Source: Porticoccaceae bacterium (lineage in GTDB: Bacteria > Pseudomonadota > Gammaproteobacteria > Pseudomonadales > Porticoccaceae). Taken from it: DNA of 64,000 nucleotides. The position numbers were made by a program, and so were the translations under genes. The notes beneath the pieces are model-generated. The model was not told the DNA's origin. It searched no databases and saw nothing but the letters and a program-made list of their open reading frames with translations. The stretch lies in assembly GCA_029250825.1 (NCBI GenBank), contig JAQXEN010000056.1, positions 1 through 64,000 of the forward strand, read 5' to 3'. How positions within the stretch are numbered: the first letter of the stretch is position 1; each line of letters begins with the position of its first letter. Shown one piece after another: positions 42,485 to 51,867 of this stretch.

Positions 42485-44746
42485 TTAATTAAAACTCGGA
42501 TCCATCTGCCCTTTTAAACAGCCCATAATGTAAGGGTAAGCGTCGATAACAAAATACCCATAGACGCCACTTACCTGCATACCATTGCATTCGTCGAGAT
42601 CACCGAGACCCTCAACATACTCATAGTCATCCCTAAAAGTGCCATCATAATCACCGCTTGGTGTCGTATAACCGCCTATGGCCTGACGAGCACCGGCCTT
42701 TAGCCTATAGCTCGACAGGGCTTTTCGCACAGTGCCATTATCATCAAACCAGCTGCCAAAAATTGGAAAGCCATCGGCGGCAAAGCCGACTACTGGAGAC
42801 TCCACAGCGGTATCCTTAGCAAACATTGCATTCGGCGTGCCATGATAATGATAACTGCCATTGGGCTGAACATGGGCATTGTGACTGTCCACCCTAAAGC
42901 CATTAGCCGCAAACATAGGATCAAAACGCCACGGCTGTGACATATCGCCACAGCCGGTTTTTTCATCGCCGACAGCAAAACAGGCCGCTGCAAGCAGATC
43001 AATTTTGACCCCATTCAGCATAAGTCCGTTGTCATTGCCAATGGCCAGCGCGGTATTGGTGCTGGCAAATACTGGGCTGGTGGTTATCTGGTAGTTATAA
43101 GCTTGCTCACTCAGATTGGTCGGAAAGCTCTGCTGCCCATCATTAAAATCATGATTGGGTACACCGTTTGACTGTAGCCGGCATTTTCCTGCGCTAGTTG
43201 AAATCGTCAGATTGCCGGAAAACAGCACAGAGCGAAAAACATCCATAGCGGTCGATTGGTAGCTGGCAATATAGTCCTCGCAGTTAGCGCTGCGCTGAGT
43301 AAATATATCCCCGGTAATATCGATCGCCAGAGTTTCCCCATCGCCCCCGGTATCGGTATCGGTATCACGAATCACCGTAGCCACCGCCGCAAGCTGCTCA
43401 ACAATAGCTGAATAGTCGCTGGAACCGCCAACCAAGTTATCAGTTTCAAGCGGATCAGAGAGCATATCATAGAGCTGCATTTGCCCATCGATAGTGGCGA
43501 TCAGCTTGTATTGAGCGTCACGGATTGCCCAGCCGGAAGCCGATTCAGCCTCAAAATCACTGTATATATAGTCTCTTTGATCAGCGTCAGCATTGGTCAG
43601 CAAGCCTTTAAAGCTCTGACTGTCCTCTAGAGCAGTGATACTGCTGCCGGCTAAATTGGCGATGGTGGCAAAAAAGTCGCTGCTATTAATTAGCGCAGTT
43701 TCGCGAACATTCAGTCGCGACACACCGGCCCCAGAGACCACCATGGGCACCCGCAGTCCGCCTTCTGTCAAACTGCCCTTGCTGCCATTGCCATAGACTG
43801 AGGCATCCACCACCCGCCGTGGAGTGCCATTATCGCCAATATAGAGAATAATCGTATTGTCTAACTCAGCCTCAGTCAGAGTTCCCAACAGGCGACCAAT
43901 TTCACTGTCCATCGCTTCAATGGCCGCTAGATAGTAGGCACGTGGATTAGCCTCAATATCTGCTTCCGTTCCCGATAGAGTCTGAGTATGCAGCGCAGCC
44001 GGGGGCAGGTGAAAAGGACTGTGGGGAGCCACATAGGCGAGCCACAAAAACCAAGGCTGAGCCTGATCATCTATCCAGTCGATCGCCAAGTCGGTTATGG
44101 CACTACTGTGATACTCAGTGGAGACAGTCGTCTCGCCGTTAATCGTCAGATCCCACTGATTGTAATCACTGATCGCCCCAAGCAGATTACCGGCAAAATA
44201 ATCAATACCCACCGTTGCGGGATGACTGGCATCCGGCGGCGTGCCACTCAGATGCCACTTGCCAATCACAGCGGATTGGTAGTTATCGGTATTTTCGTCA
44301 CTGGCGAGAAAGCGTTGCAGGGTCAGGGCGTCGTCGGGCAATTTGTCGCCCACATCAAGCACCCCAGAATTAACCCCATACTGACCAGTAATCATGGTAC
44401 TGCGTGTTGTGGTACAGGCCGGAGTCGCCCAGGCGTTGTCAAAGATAATACCCTGAGATGCCAGCTGATTAAGCGTTGGGGTAACCGGAAGATCAGAGCT
44501 AAGGGCGTATTGCGCCGAGGCATCGAGACCCTGATCATCAGCAATAATCAGAAGAATATTGGGCTGGTCTGGAGTCGTATCGGTCTCTGGGTTACTGCCA
44601 CTATTATCGCCGGTCAAATCCCCATCCGTTATCGGGTCCCCTTGGCCAACAGATCCACTTCCACTTCCACTTCCACTTCCGCCTCCGCCACAACCCAATA
44701 GTAATAATGACAGTAACGTAACCACTAACGGAGCTGAAGTAATCAT
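42485..44746 (-). CDS. Sulfatase-YHYH fusion lipoprotein
   Basis: 753 residues. Lipobox LLGC (Cys 19) plus a Gly/Ser run marks a lipoprotein. The sulfatase domain (about 62-465) has ILLIIADDQG, VIGKWHLSG, APHSPFH, LYIGDNGTPRR and KGSLTEGGLRVPMVVSG. The formylglycine site reads CTTTR (Cys 111), with Thr where the usual CxPxR has Pro. The C-terminal part (about 480-753) is a YHYH domain (NGSYHYHGTPNAMF, GFAADGFPIFGSWFD). It should remove sulfate esters outside the cytoplasm, perhaps from marine polysaccharide, but the altered site makes activation uncertain. AAGGAT lies before the ATG. Confidence 0.9.
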   Translation of the reverse strand: MITSAPLVVTLLSLLLLGCGGGGSGSGSGSGSVGQGDPITDGDLTGDNSGSNPETDTTPDQPNILLIIADDQGLDASAQYALSSDLPVTPTLNQLASQGIIFDNAWATPACTTTRSTMITGQYGVNSGVLDVGDKLPDDALTLQRFLASDENTDNYQSAVIGKWHLSGTPPDASHPATVGIDYFAGNLLGAISDYNQWDLTINGETTVSTEYHSSAITDLAIDWIDDQAQPWFLWLAYVAPHSPFHLPPAALHTQTLSGTEADIEANPRAYYLAAIEAMDSEIGRLLGTLTEAELDNTIILYIGDNGTPRRVVDASVYGNGSKGSLTEGGLRVPMVVSGAGVSRLNVRETALINSSDFFATIANLAGSSITALEDSQSFKGLLTNADADQRDYIYSDFEAESASGWAIRDAQYKLIATIDGQMQLYDMLSDPLETDNLVGGSSDYSAIVEQLAAVATVIRDTDTDTGGDGETLAIDITGDIFTQRSANCEDYIASYQSTAMDVFRSVLFSGNLTISTSAGKCRLQSNGVPNHDFNDGQQSFPTNLSEQAYNYQITTSPVFASTNTALAIGNDNGLMLNGVKIDLLAAACFAVGDEKTGCGDMSQPWRFDPMFAANGFRVDSHNAHVQPNGSYHYHGTPNAMFAKDTAVESPVVGFAADGFPIFGSWFDDNGTVRKALSSYRLKAGARQAIGGYTTPSGDYDGTFRDDYEYVEGLGDLDECNGMQVSGVYGYFVIDAYPYIMGCLKGQMDPSFN

Positions 44747-44883
44747 GGAATATCCTTGCCATGCAGTTTTTATAGGTTTTTAGCTTCAGCGATACAACGC
44801 CACAGTCTAGATAGGGTTGACCCAGAAATAGAGTATTTTATGACAGGGAATAGCAGCAATAGTCTTGGCTGAAACAGATTAAA

Positions 44884-44975
44884 GAGATCCCTCGTCGCTG
44901 CGCTCAGTCGGGATGACAGGTTAAGAGGCTCAGTGGGGACGACAGGTTAGGAGGCTCAGTCGGAATAACCTGACA
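44884..44975 (-). repeat. Element A half copy with iterated 26-bp ends
   Basis: A minus-strand element A (44884-44919) is extended by 26-base units GTCGGGATGACAGGTTAAGA... at 44907 and 44933 and a decayed third at 44959. The unit is the reverse complement of that at 51146. Confidence 0.75.
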
Positions 44976-45035
44976 ACAAGCTCTGGCGTAGTAGCATTAA
45001 ACAATAATAGCTCCAGCAGTACCGCAATAATCCCT

Positions 45036-45192
45036 ATAGACCCTTGCCATACCCTTGCGATCAATTAAGGCCCGTTTATGGGAGTCATTATTTTCAGAAA
45101 AAGAGAGCACTTGTCTGAGCGTTAGCGAGTTGTGCGAACGCTGAAAAGAATGGCACCCATGGGACCGATCGCAAGGGTATGGCGAGGGTCTA
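45036..45192. repeat. Long-hairpin element B, copy 3
   Basis: Arms GACCCTTGCCATACCCTTGC and GCAAGGGTATGGCGAGGGTC enclose the same core as copies 1 and 2 (AAGAGAGCACTTGTCTGAGC). Outer-arm bases differ from the other copies on both sides together, so the hairpin is kept. Part of a 657-base gene-free stretch (44747-45403) that holds only repeats. Confidence 0.85.
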
Positions 45193-45205
45193 TTCGCGCC
45201 CAGTT

Positions 45206-45268
45206 CAGTCAGTCAGTCAGTCAAATACGAAATCCCTCGTCTCGACCCTCAGTCGGGATAACCTGACA
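45206..45268. repeat. CAGT microsatellite and decayed element A
   Basis: Four CAGT units (45206-45221) adjoin a degenerate minus-strand element A (45230-45268). Confidence 0.6.
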
Positions 45269-45403
45269 AGAAACTCCAAAGGAATAACAAGATAGACGAC
45301 ACTGGCGGAATGCCAGGTAAGATACCACCCCGCAAAGATCCAAAGCGGCGACCGCTCACGTAGAGATGACATTGGATACTCTAGTGAATAATGGAAAGCG
45401 GTT

Positions 45404-45766
45404 ATGACCAATTTGAAAAAGGCGCTATTACCCTATGGCACCACTTCCAGCTCGCCATCCATAGTCCTACCTGATACCGCATTATTCCTCTCCGAGCGCG
45501 GCTCCTTAACGAAAAATTATTTCGAAAATGCAGTCGAATTACTCAACCGAGAATATGAAGCTATAAGAAGCCTTGCCGCCCTAAATGAGCTTATCTACAA
45601 CGCCTCATATAACTTCGTGCCCCGGGTCGGGCAACGCTATCATCTCTACAGAAAAGTCGATGGAAGCTACCTATTAAGCATGATTGAAAGCTGGACAGCA
45701 TATGAATTTGTCGTCTCGGTAGAATATACCGCCGACAGTGTCTGGAAAGATATTACCGCGCTTTAA
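45404..45766 (+). CDS. DUF2452-like protein
   Basis: 120 residues, no signal peptide or membrane segment. The C-terminal half has the pattern of the DUF2452 family: IYNASYNFVPRVGQRYHLYR, DGSYLLSMIESW, then YEFVVSVEYTADSVWKDI. The N-terminal half contains a helical stretch with NREYEAIRSLAALNELI. Function unknown. GGAAAG lies before the ATG. It is isolated between repeat DNA and the giant HYR gene, which runs toward it. Confidence 0.75.
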   Translation: MTNLKKALLPYGTTSSSPSIVLPDTALFLSERGSLTKNYFENAVELLNREYEAIRSLAALNELIYNASYNFVPRVGQRYHLYRKVDGSYLLSMIESWTAYEFVVSVEYTADSVWKDITAL

Positions 45767-45909
45767 GCAACAGTCAGAAAAACCACAGACAGCAAAAAAG
45801 CGCGACTTAGCGCACCACCCGATTGAGCCCCCAACCTAATTTTGCCTAGACAATAGAGCGCAACAAGAGTTTGCACGCGCCAAACATTCCTTACCCTGAT
45901 TGCAACTGA

Positions 45910-45931
45910 CCGACTACCCTGCGGTAATCGG
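45910..45931. terminator. Possible terminator hairpin between convergent genes
   Basis: Imperfect stem CCGACTACC / GGTAATCGG with loop CTGC (one mismatch), in the 214-base gap between the DUF2452 gene and the HYR gene. No T run, so weak. Confidence 0.3.
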
Positions 45932-45980
45932 CCAGCTCAAATCAATCAGCCTGTACTGTTAAAACCTTCTTAGCAATAGG

Positions 45981-48900
45981 CTAAAGCTTCAACACTCTTC
46001 TTCTTAGAATCAACCCAAGTCCAATCATCATCAACAACAGCAATGAGATATCAGGAGACTGATTCACCGCGACAGTACAACCACCGCCACCACTCGACTT
46101 ATTAATGGTCAAAGAACCAGAGGTTTTAGTTGTTGAATCAATACCATCACTAATCGTTGCCGTAACAGTCAAACTACCACCCGTTTTACCCGGTGTAAGC
46201 GTTGCGGTATAGACGCCCTCGCCCTGCTCAGTAAAGCTGCTTACTACCGCGTCAGCAATAGTTGAGGTTGCAGTAACATTCATACCTAACAATGAACGAC
46301 CATCGGAATCCACCGCTGTCACAGTTACAGTAGCAGTTGTAGAAGAACCCGCATCCAACTCAATTGCACTTAGCTCAATCGAGCTATCGCTGCTTGGAGG
46401 ACCAAAGTACAGCGTGGCTAAACCACTGGGATCAGTAAGAGTGCCATCGGCAGCACCGTCAGCATCGTTCGGACCACCGTCTTCGATCTGCAACTGAATG
46501 CAGTTATCGCCGGCGGTCAAACCATCGACGTAGAGCTCACTACCGGGTGCAGGACAGGCTCCGTCAGAGGCTGCTGCTGACGCGATAGCATTGGTTGCAT
46601 CGACAACAAACTCCTGCCAGCCAATAACCTCATCAATAAACTTCCTGTACTCAGCGTTAGCGGGAATCGCACTCTCAAGGGGCAGCACGAGATTGTAAGA
46701 GGCTCCATCAAGATCACCTGACAGGGTAAAGTCAATCAGACCGCCGAGGTAGTCATAGTCAGCATCAGCTACTCCGCTTAAGGCCACCAACTGATCTTCA
46801 TCAATCCCTACCGAGCTAGCACCTGAACAGAACGCCGCATTACCCAGAGCAATGCTAGTCCCTACCGGCGCCTGCATTACTCGTGACGAATCAGCATCCA
46901 CCGACGCGAGATTGGATTGAGCAATAGCATCTAGATAATCAGCAATACCATCAGCATCAGAGTCACCTAAGCCCTCTGCAGCGTCAAAGATACCGTCACC
47001 ATCTGTATCCACTGTTGCCGAGAGAACCGGCTGCGACGCCACCACTCGAAGCATCACTGCTTTAGAGGCAGCTAATAGCCCAGTACCATCATCGGTAACA
47101 GTAGCCCCAACCAGTGGGCACTCGCCAGATATCGCACTAGGATCAAATGTCAGCACCTTGTCAGTGATAGAGACACCGGCAAGATCATTAGCGCTAGGAT
47201 CCCACTCAAAGGTATGGCTATCACCTGGATTTTGATCCGTATAACTTGCGGTCACGGTAACCAGACCACTGTCAGCAGCGACAGTCCGTCCACCCTGCTG
47301 ATTTTGCGTTACTGCAAAGGTCAGCTGCGGAGCAAGATTTTCTTCCACAATATTAAGGGTACGATCTGCCACAGAACCTCGCGCGGCGTTGGTTGGCTCA
47401 CCCAGAGTGATAACGATAGTCTCCGGCGATTCAGGTTCACTATCAGCTGCAATCTCGACCATTACCGATCCCGAAGTCCCTTCAGCAATCTCTAGACTGG
47501 CACCAATCGCAGTGAAGTCAGAGGGCGCCGACGCAGTTCCGCTGACAGTGAAAGGAATAGTCACTGGGTAGTCAGGGGCGTTGCCACTCATAACAAAGCT
47601 GACCTCGACCTGGCTACCTTCAGTGGTCACAGAGGATGGCGTTAAGTTAACCAATGGCAGGACTTTCACAGACTGATCTTGCGACTCCGTATTACCCGCC
47701 GCATCGGTTACAGACCAAGTATTGATGTAATCCCCTGATGCCAGTGGCCCCTGCAAAGTAGAAGTTGGAGTCAACTCACCATCTTTGTTATCGATAGCAG
47801 AAGCTTGCATATCAGCGTCAAAATCAACAGTGGTCATAAGACCCGTTGCAGACACAACAATATCATCAGGAATGGTTAACGCAGGTGCCAACTCGTCCGC
47901 ATTGGGATTTGTACCGGCAGTGTATTCATCAAGATTAGACACACCGTCGCCATCTAAATCAGAGTCGCCATCGGACGGGTCATTCGGGTCAAGACCATCG
48001 GTATTATCTTCATAGAAGTCAGGCATACCGTCATTGTCTGTATCCAGAACCGCAACCGACACTACAGCCGTTTTAGACGTCGAATTTGACGCGGCATCGG
48101 CTACTGTAAAGGTCACCTCGGTATTTCCTATAGGAAACTCAAGTGGACGGTTATCAGTGATACTGCCACTAATATCGCCATCCTTATTATCACTGGCCGC
48201 CAGTGCAGCAAAGAAAGCAGTCAACCTGTCGTCATCCGCAGCCACCACATCACCAGGCATAGCCACAGTCAGGCTAATCGCTCCCGGAACCGTCAACTCA
48301 GGCGCTATTACATCCAAACTGACGGTTACCGCGGTCTCAGCTGTCGCCTCATTACCGGCTGCATCAGATACAGTAAAAGTCAGTGTAGACGTACCAAAGG
48401 GGAAGTTTGCCGGTGCATTGTTAGTGATGCCAGAAACAGCGCCATCAACATTGTCAGTTGCGGAAGCCGAGGCAATCAATCCGGCAATCGCGTCTACTGA
48501 AGCCGCTACGCCCGCCTCTGTGCCAAGCACCGAAAGCGTTGCAGGCACAGTGATCACTGGCGCCGTCTGATCCGCCACTGTCAGGGTTGAGGTTGCTGTT
48601 GCAGCATTGTTGCCAGCAGCATCTACCGCGCTAAACGTAATCAGATTATCGCCAAGGGCGAGAGTCGTTGCTGCGTTATTGGTTACCGTGACCGAACTAT
48701 CAACATTATCGGTACCGCTGGCAGCGGCTAAGAACGCTGCAACTGCGGCATTGGCCTTAGGCGTTCCTGTGTCATCCACAGCGGCAACCGTGATCGGCGC
48801 TGGTGCGGTTAATGCGGGTCCAGCCTGGTCAGTCACCGTAACGGTGGTGCTTGCGGTATGAGACAAACCCATCGCATCCGTCGCGCTAAAGGTTACTACA

Positions 48901-50684
48901 GTAGCACCCAGCGGGAAGACATCCGGTGCATCATTGGTCAGAGTCAGACCCGTGTCGAATGTAGAGACATTATCCACTGCGGAGGCTGCCGCCAAAATAG
49001 TCGCCACAAGGTTATTACTCGACGCTGTGCCATCGGCATCAACAGCCGCAACTGTGGTATCTGCTGGTGCGGTAACAACTGGAGCGGTTTGATCCACAAC
49101 CGAAATTACTGCTGTTGCGGTGTCAGTGTTACCGGCCGCATCTGTCGTTGAAAAAGTCACTGTGGTATTACCGAGGGGCAACTGACTTGGCGCATTACTG
49201 CTTACCGAAACAGCGACATCAACATTATCTGCGGCGAAGGCACTGTCGATCCAAGCGGCTATCGCAGCATCAGATGCTGCTGTGCCCGTAGCATCAACCG
49301 CTGCCACTGTCAGTGTGCCGGGAGCCGTTATTACCGGTGCTGTCTGGTCGCTGACTGTCACCGTCGAATTGGCCGCGCCGAAATTACCCGATGAATCGGT
49401 AGCACTAAAGGTCACAGTAGTAACACCGGGGGAGAAGAAGCTATTAGCATTGTTAGAAATATTGATAGAGCTATCGACATTATCAAGACCCGAAGCACCA
49501 TTTAAATAGGCAGCAATGGCGTCGACAGAAGCAAGGGTACCCGACGCATCGGTTGCCGCGACTTCTATGCTTGCGGGAGCAATAATTGCAGGAGCCGTAA
49601 TATCTTTAGTAATCGTTGTTTGCGTAGTAACTTCGTCGAGACCGCTCTGACCCTGTGCACTGACGGTAACAACACCCTCAGGTAAGGCGCCAGCATCAAG
49701 ACTGTTCTGAGCCCAAACACCATCAACACAGGCGGTCGGTGTTGCCGCAGAATCTGATATGTCGCCACTCGATATAACAACAACAACTGCCACTCCGGCA
49801 CGGTTACAGGTCCCTGAGACAGAATAGCTGTCGTTATTATTGGCTATATTGATCAACGGTGCTGAAGTGATCGCCAACACCAGAGGCTCTTCCCGCTCGA
49901 TGACTAAGTCATAAGAGGTTGAGTCAACACCGTTTTCAGCAACGATAGTGATTTCAAAGGTATTTGTGCCCACGTCCAGCGCAAGATTATTGTCATCGAC
50001 CGGGTCTCCATCGAGACTAACCTGAGAGGATGCCAGTGCGTCTGTCAACGACAGTGCCAGGTCAATCTCTGCTAGTGCATTATCGACGCTCTCAGAATAG
50101 CTATTGCTATCCGCATCGAAGCTTGGCACCAGGTTATCTTGTAGCAAATCGGAACTCAGGGTCAGAGATGCTAGTGACGAGTTATTGCCGGGTGCTCTAT
50201 CCAACGCGACCGCATCCGCCACAAATGTGTAGCCTGCCGCATTCGAGGACTTGGTAAAGTTAAACTGAGTGCCGACAAAGCCACTCTGGGCGGTGAAAGG
50301 CGCGGAAAAGAGGGTCGCAGGCTGAGCAACGCCACTGGGCCAAGCACCACCGAAAGGATCAGACCAGATTGCGTTAATAAACTTGTCCGTCTCGATGTCA
50401 CCATCGTAATCATTGGTATCAGCTTGCACTACAACCGCAATCCTACCCACGCTGAGTTCATCGGCAAAATCACCAATCGCCACCTGAGAGCTATCAAAAT
50501 GCACTCTCAAACCCAGTCCGGTAGTCAGAGCATCATCTGTCGCCGCATAGTTAACAGTGAGATTTACAGTATCCCCAACGGACACTTGCCCTTGAGACAA
50601 CAGGCCAGTAACCGTTTGATTCTGAGCTGAGGCAAATCCTGACAGTGATGACAGCAAGACCAAAGAAATTATAAAACGACGCAT
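45981..50684 (-). CDS. Giant HYR-repeat surface protein with C-terminal sorting tail
   Basis: 1567 residues from the ATG at 50684, which has AAGGTG upstream; the signal peptide is about 1-21. Order: a cohesin-like domain (about 22-165, with GLRVHFDSSQVAIGDF), a cadherin-like beta-sandwich (about 175-265), an Ig-like domain, about eight HYR-type repeats of ~80-90 residues (APAxITVAAVDxTGT...DNVDSSVxVTNNAP...GxxxVTFSATDAAGN), a TSP3 segment (DSDLDGDGVSNLDEYTAGT), a Calx-beta domain (EGTSGSVMVEIAADSEPESP), then Ig-like domains. It ends SSGGGGC, about ten residues later PDISLLLLMMIGLGLILRRR: a Cys/Gly motif, hydrophobic helix and basic tail resembling JDVT-CTERM sorting signals. Probably an adhesin-like surface protein. 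Confidence 0.88.
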   Translation of the reverse strand: MRRFIISLVLLSSLSGFASAQNQTVTGLLSQGQVSVGDTVNLTVNYAATDDALTTGLGLRVHFDSSQVAIGDFADELSVGRIAVVVQADTNDYDGDIETDKFINAIWSDPFGGAWPSGVAQPATLFSAPFTAQSGFVGTQFNFTKSSNAAGYTFVADAVALDRAPGNNSSLASLTLSSDLLQDNLVPSFDADSNSYSESVDNALAEIDLALSLTDALASSQVSLDGDPVDDNNLALDVGTNTFEITIVAENGVDSTSYDLVIEREEPLVLAITSAPLINIANNNDSYSVSGTCNRAGVAVVVVISSGDISDSAATPTACVDGVWAQNSLDAGALPEGVVTVSAQGQSGLDEVTTQTTITKDITAPAIIAPASIEVAATDASGTLASVDAIAAYLNGASGLDNVDSSINISNNANSFFSPGVTTVTFSATDSSGNFGAANSTVTVSDQTAPVITAPGTLTVAAVDATGTAASDAAIAAWIDSAFAADNVDVAVSVSSNAPSQLPLGNTTVTFSTTDAAGNTDTATAVISVVDQTAPVVTAPADTTVAAVDADGTASSNNLVATILAAASAVDNVSTFDTGLTLTNDAPDVFPLGATVVTFSATDAMGLSHTASTTVTVTDQAGPALTAPAPITVAAVDDTGTPKANAAVAAFLAAASGTDNVDSSVTVTNNAATTLALGDNLITFSAVDAAGNNAATATSTLTVADQTAPVITVPATLSVLGTEAGVAASVDAIAGLIASASATDNVDGAVSGITNNAPANFPFGTSTLTFTVSDAAGNEATAETAVTVSLDVIAPELTVPGAISLTVAMPGDVVAADDDRLTAFFAALAASDNKDGDISGSITDNRPLEFPIGNTEVTFTVADAASNSTSKTAVVSVAVLDTDNDGMPDFYEDNTDGLDPNDPSDGDSDLDGDGVSNLDEYTAGTNPNADELAPALTIPDDIVVSATGLMTTVDFDADMQASAIDNKDGELTPTSTLQGPLASGDYINTWSVTDAAGNTESQDQSVKVLPLVNLTPSSVTTEGSQVEVSFVMSGNAPDYPVTIPFTVSGTASAPSDFTAIGASLEIAEGTSGSVMVEIAADSEPESPETIVITLGEPTNAARGSVADRTLNIVEENLAPQLTFAVTQNQQGGRTVAADSGLVTVTASYTDQNPGDSHTFEWDPSANDLAGVSITDKVLTFDPSAISGECPLVGATVTDDGTGLLAASKAVMLRVVASQPVLSATVDTDGDGIFDAAEGLGDSDADGIADYLDAIAQSNLASVDADSSRVMQAPVGTSIALGNAAFCSGASSVGIDEDQLVALSGVADADYDYLGGLIDFTLSGDLDGASYNLVLPLESAIPANAEYRKFIDEVIGWQEFVVDATNAIASAAASDGACPAPGSELYVDGLTAGDNCIQLQIEDGGPNDADGAADGTLTDPSGLATLYFGPPSSDSSIELSAIELDAGSSTTATVTVTAVDSDGRSLLGMNVTATSTIADAVVSSFTEQGEGVYTATLTPGKTGGSLTVTATISDGIDSTTKTSGSLTINKSSGGGGCTVAVNQSPDISLLLLMMIGLGLILRRRVLKL

Positions 50685-51067
50685 CGGAACACCTTCAAGT
50701 TTAGAGCAGCAAGTTTTTGACACACATTGACCCTATAGTATTCAAGAAAGAATCAATTGTCCAAGCAAAAACGGGGTTTAGATACTAAAATTAAGCTTTG
50801 CAGTGCTTGTTATATTATTGAATTACACTGCTATTAAAGTGTTATTAATGGCGTGATTGACTATCTTTCGCCGACAGTTAAGGCGGGGTGTCGGACTTAT
50901 AGAAGTTTGATGAGGGAGTAGAGTATTAATCGATAATGTAAATACTCTTGTATATGAAGGTGAAATTTTAGACTACTTTGTTTTATACAAACTGTGAGCT
51001 ACCATTAATAGCGTAATAGGCTGTATAGAGAGAGTTTATCGTTCTAGAACAAAATCTTTCTACTATG

Positions 51068-51130
51068 GTCTCGACTGAGTATGGAGACGCCGGATCTCTT
51101 GAGATCTCTCACATTCGTTCGAGATGACAG
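51068..51130 (+). repeat. Dispersed element A, diverged full copy
   Basis: The right half (GAGATCTCTCACATTCGTTC, then GAGATGAC) is well kept; the left half has diverged. From 50685 to 51067 the DNA is AT-rich and I see no gene or clear signal. Confidence 0.7.
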
Positions 51131-51145
51131 ACTTCGTATATCATT

Positions 51146-51232
51146 GTCATCCCAGCTGAGCCTCCTAACCTGTCATCCCGGCTGAGCCTCCTAACCTGTC
51201 ATCCCGACTGAGCGCAGCGACGAGGGATCTCT
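51146..51232 (+). repeat. Iterated 26-bp ends followed by element A half copy
   Basis: Two 26-base units (GTCATCCCAGCTGAGCCTCC... and GTCATCCCGGCTGAGCCTCC...) run into a left-half element A at 51198-51232. Confidence 0.85.
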
Positions 51233-51308
51233 CACCCACCCTTAAATAACAGCATTAAATTGGATTGCGACAACCCATAAAAACCGACTATCACACTTCA
51301 AAACGTCA

Positions 51309-51743
51309 TTACTCAGCAGCTAATAGTGGCTGTCTCTGAAGAACATTAGCTCTGTAAAAGGTAGGAATTGGAATAGACTTTCGCGTCTTGGGGTCGACAA
51401 ATACCTGAGTCACACCGCCTTTCGCCAACAGGGTCCCATCGGCACTATTATACAGCTCAAATACCGCATCAGCGCTCGACTTACCTAGCCGCGAGTAACC
51501 CACAGCCACCCTAACCTCACTGTTACCCCCAATTTCATTGAGATAATCACAGTGAATATTCACGGTAAAAATCAGACAGGGTGCAACAAGCGGATCCATA
51601 ATATCTAACCCCAGCGCCTCCATATAGGCACCCAGAACCTCATCCCCATAGACTAAGTAATTGGCAAAATAGAGATGCCCCTGAGCATCCAAATCTCGGA
51701 ACCTGACAGTGACACTATCGCTGAAGGGTAATTGGCTATGCAT
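51309..51743 (-). CDS. Acyl-CoA thioesterase (4HBT/YbgC-like hotdog fold)
   Basis: 144 residues, one hotdog domain. The family active-site region is TVRFRDLDAQGHLYFANYLV, with the catalytic Asp position in RDLD, followed by the long helix carrying YMEALGLDIMD and the strand VNIHCDYLNEIG. It should hydrolyse acyl-CoA thioesters in the cytosol; chain specificity is unknown. Single gene after a repeat array. Confidence 0.88.
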   Translation of the reverse strand: MHSQLPFSDSVTVRFRDLDAQGHLYFANYLVYGDEVLGAYMEALGLDIMDPLVAPCLIFTVNIHCDYLNEIGGNSEVRVAVGYSRLGKSSADAVFELYNSADGTLLAKGGVTQVFVDPKTRKSIPIPTFYRANVLQRQPLLAAE

Positions 51744-51867
51744 TGAACTCGTATCCTTTAAAAATGACCAAAAATAAATCTTGAGACCAGTCTACGGCAT
51801 AGAAAAAAACCTGTAAATCAGACGCGACAACTGACGTTCACCGACCTACTTCCAAGCTCCTCAACCC

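Noticed and set aside
48034-48570. 178-residue plus-strand open frame
   Set aside because: It is the reverse-strand shadow of the HYR repeats; low-complexity Ser/Ala/Val content and strict antisense position.
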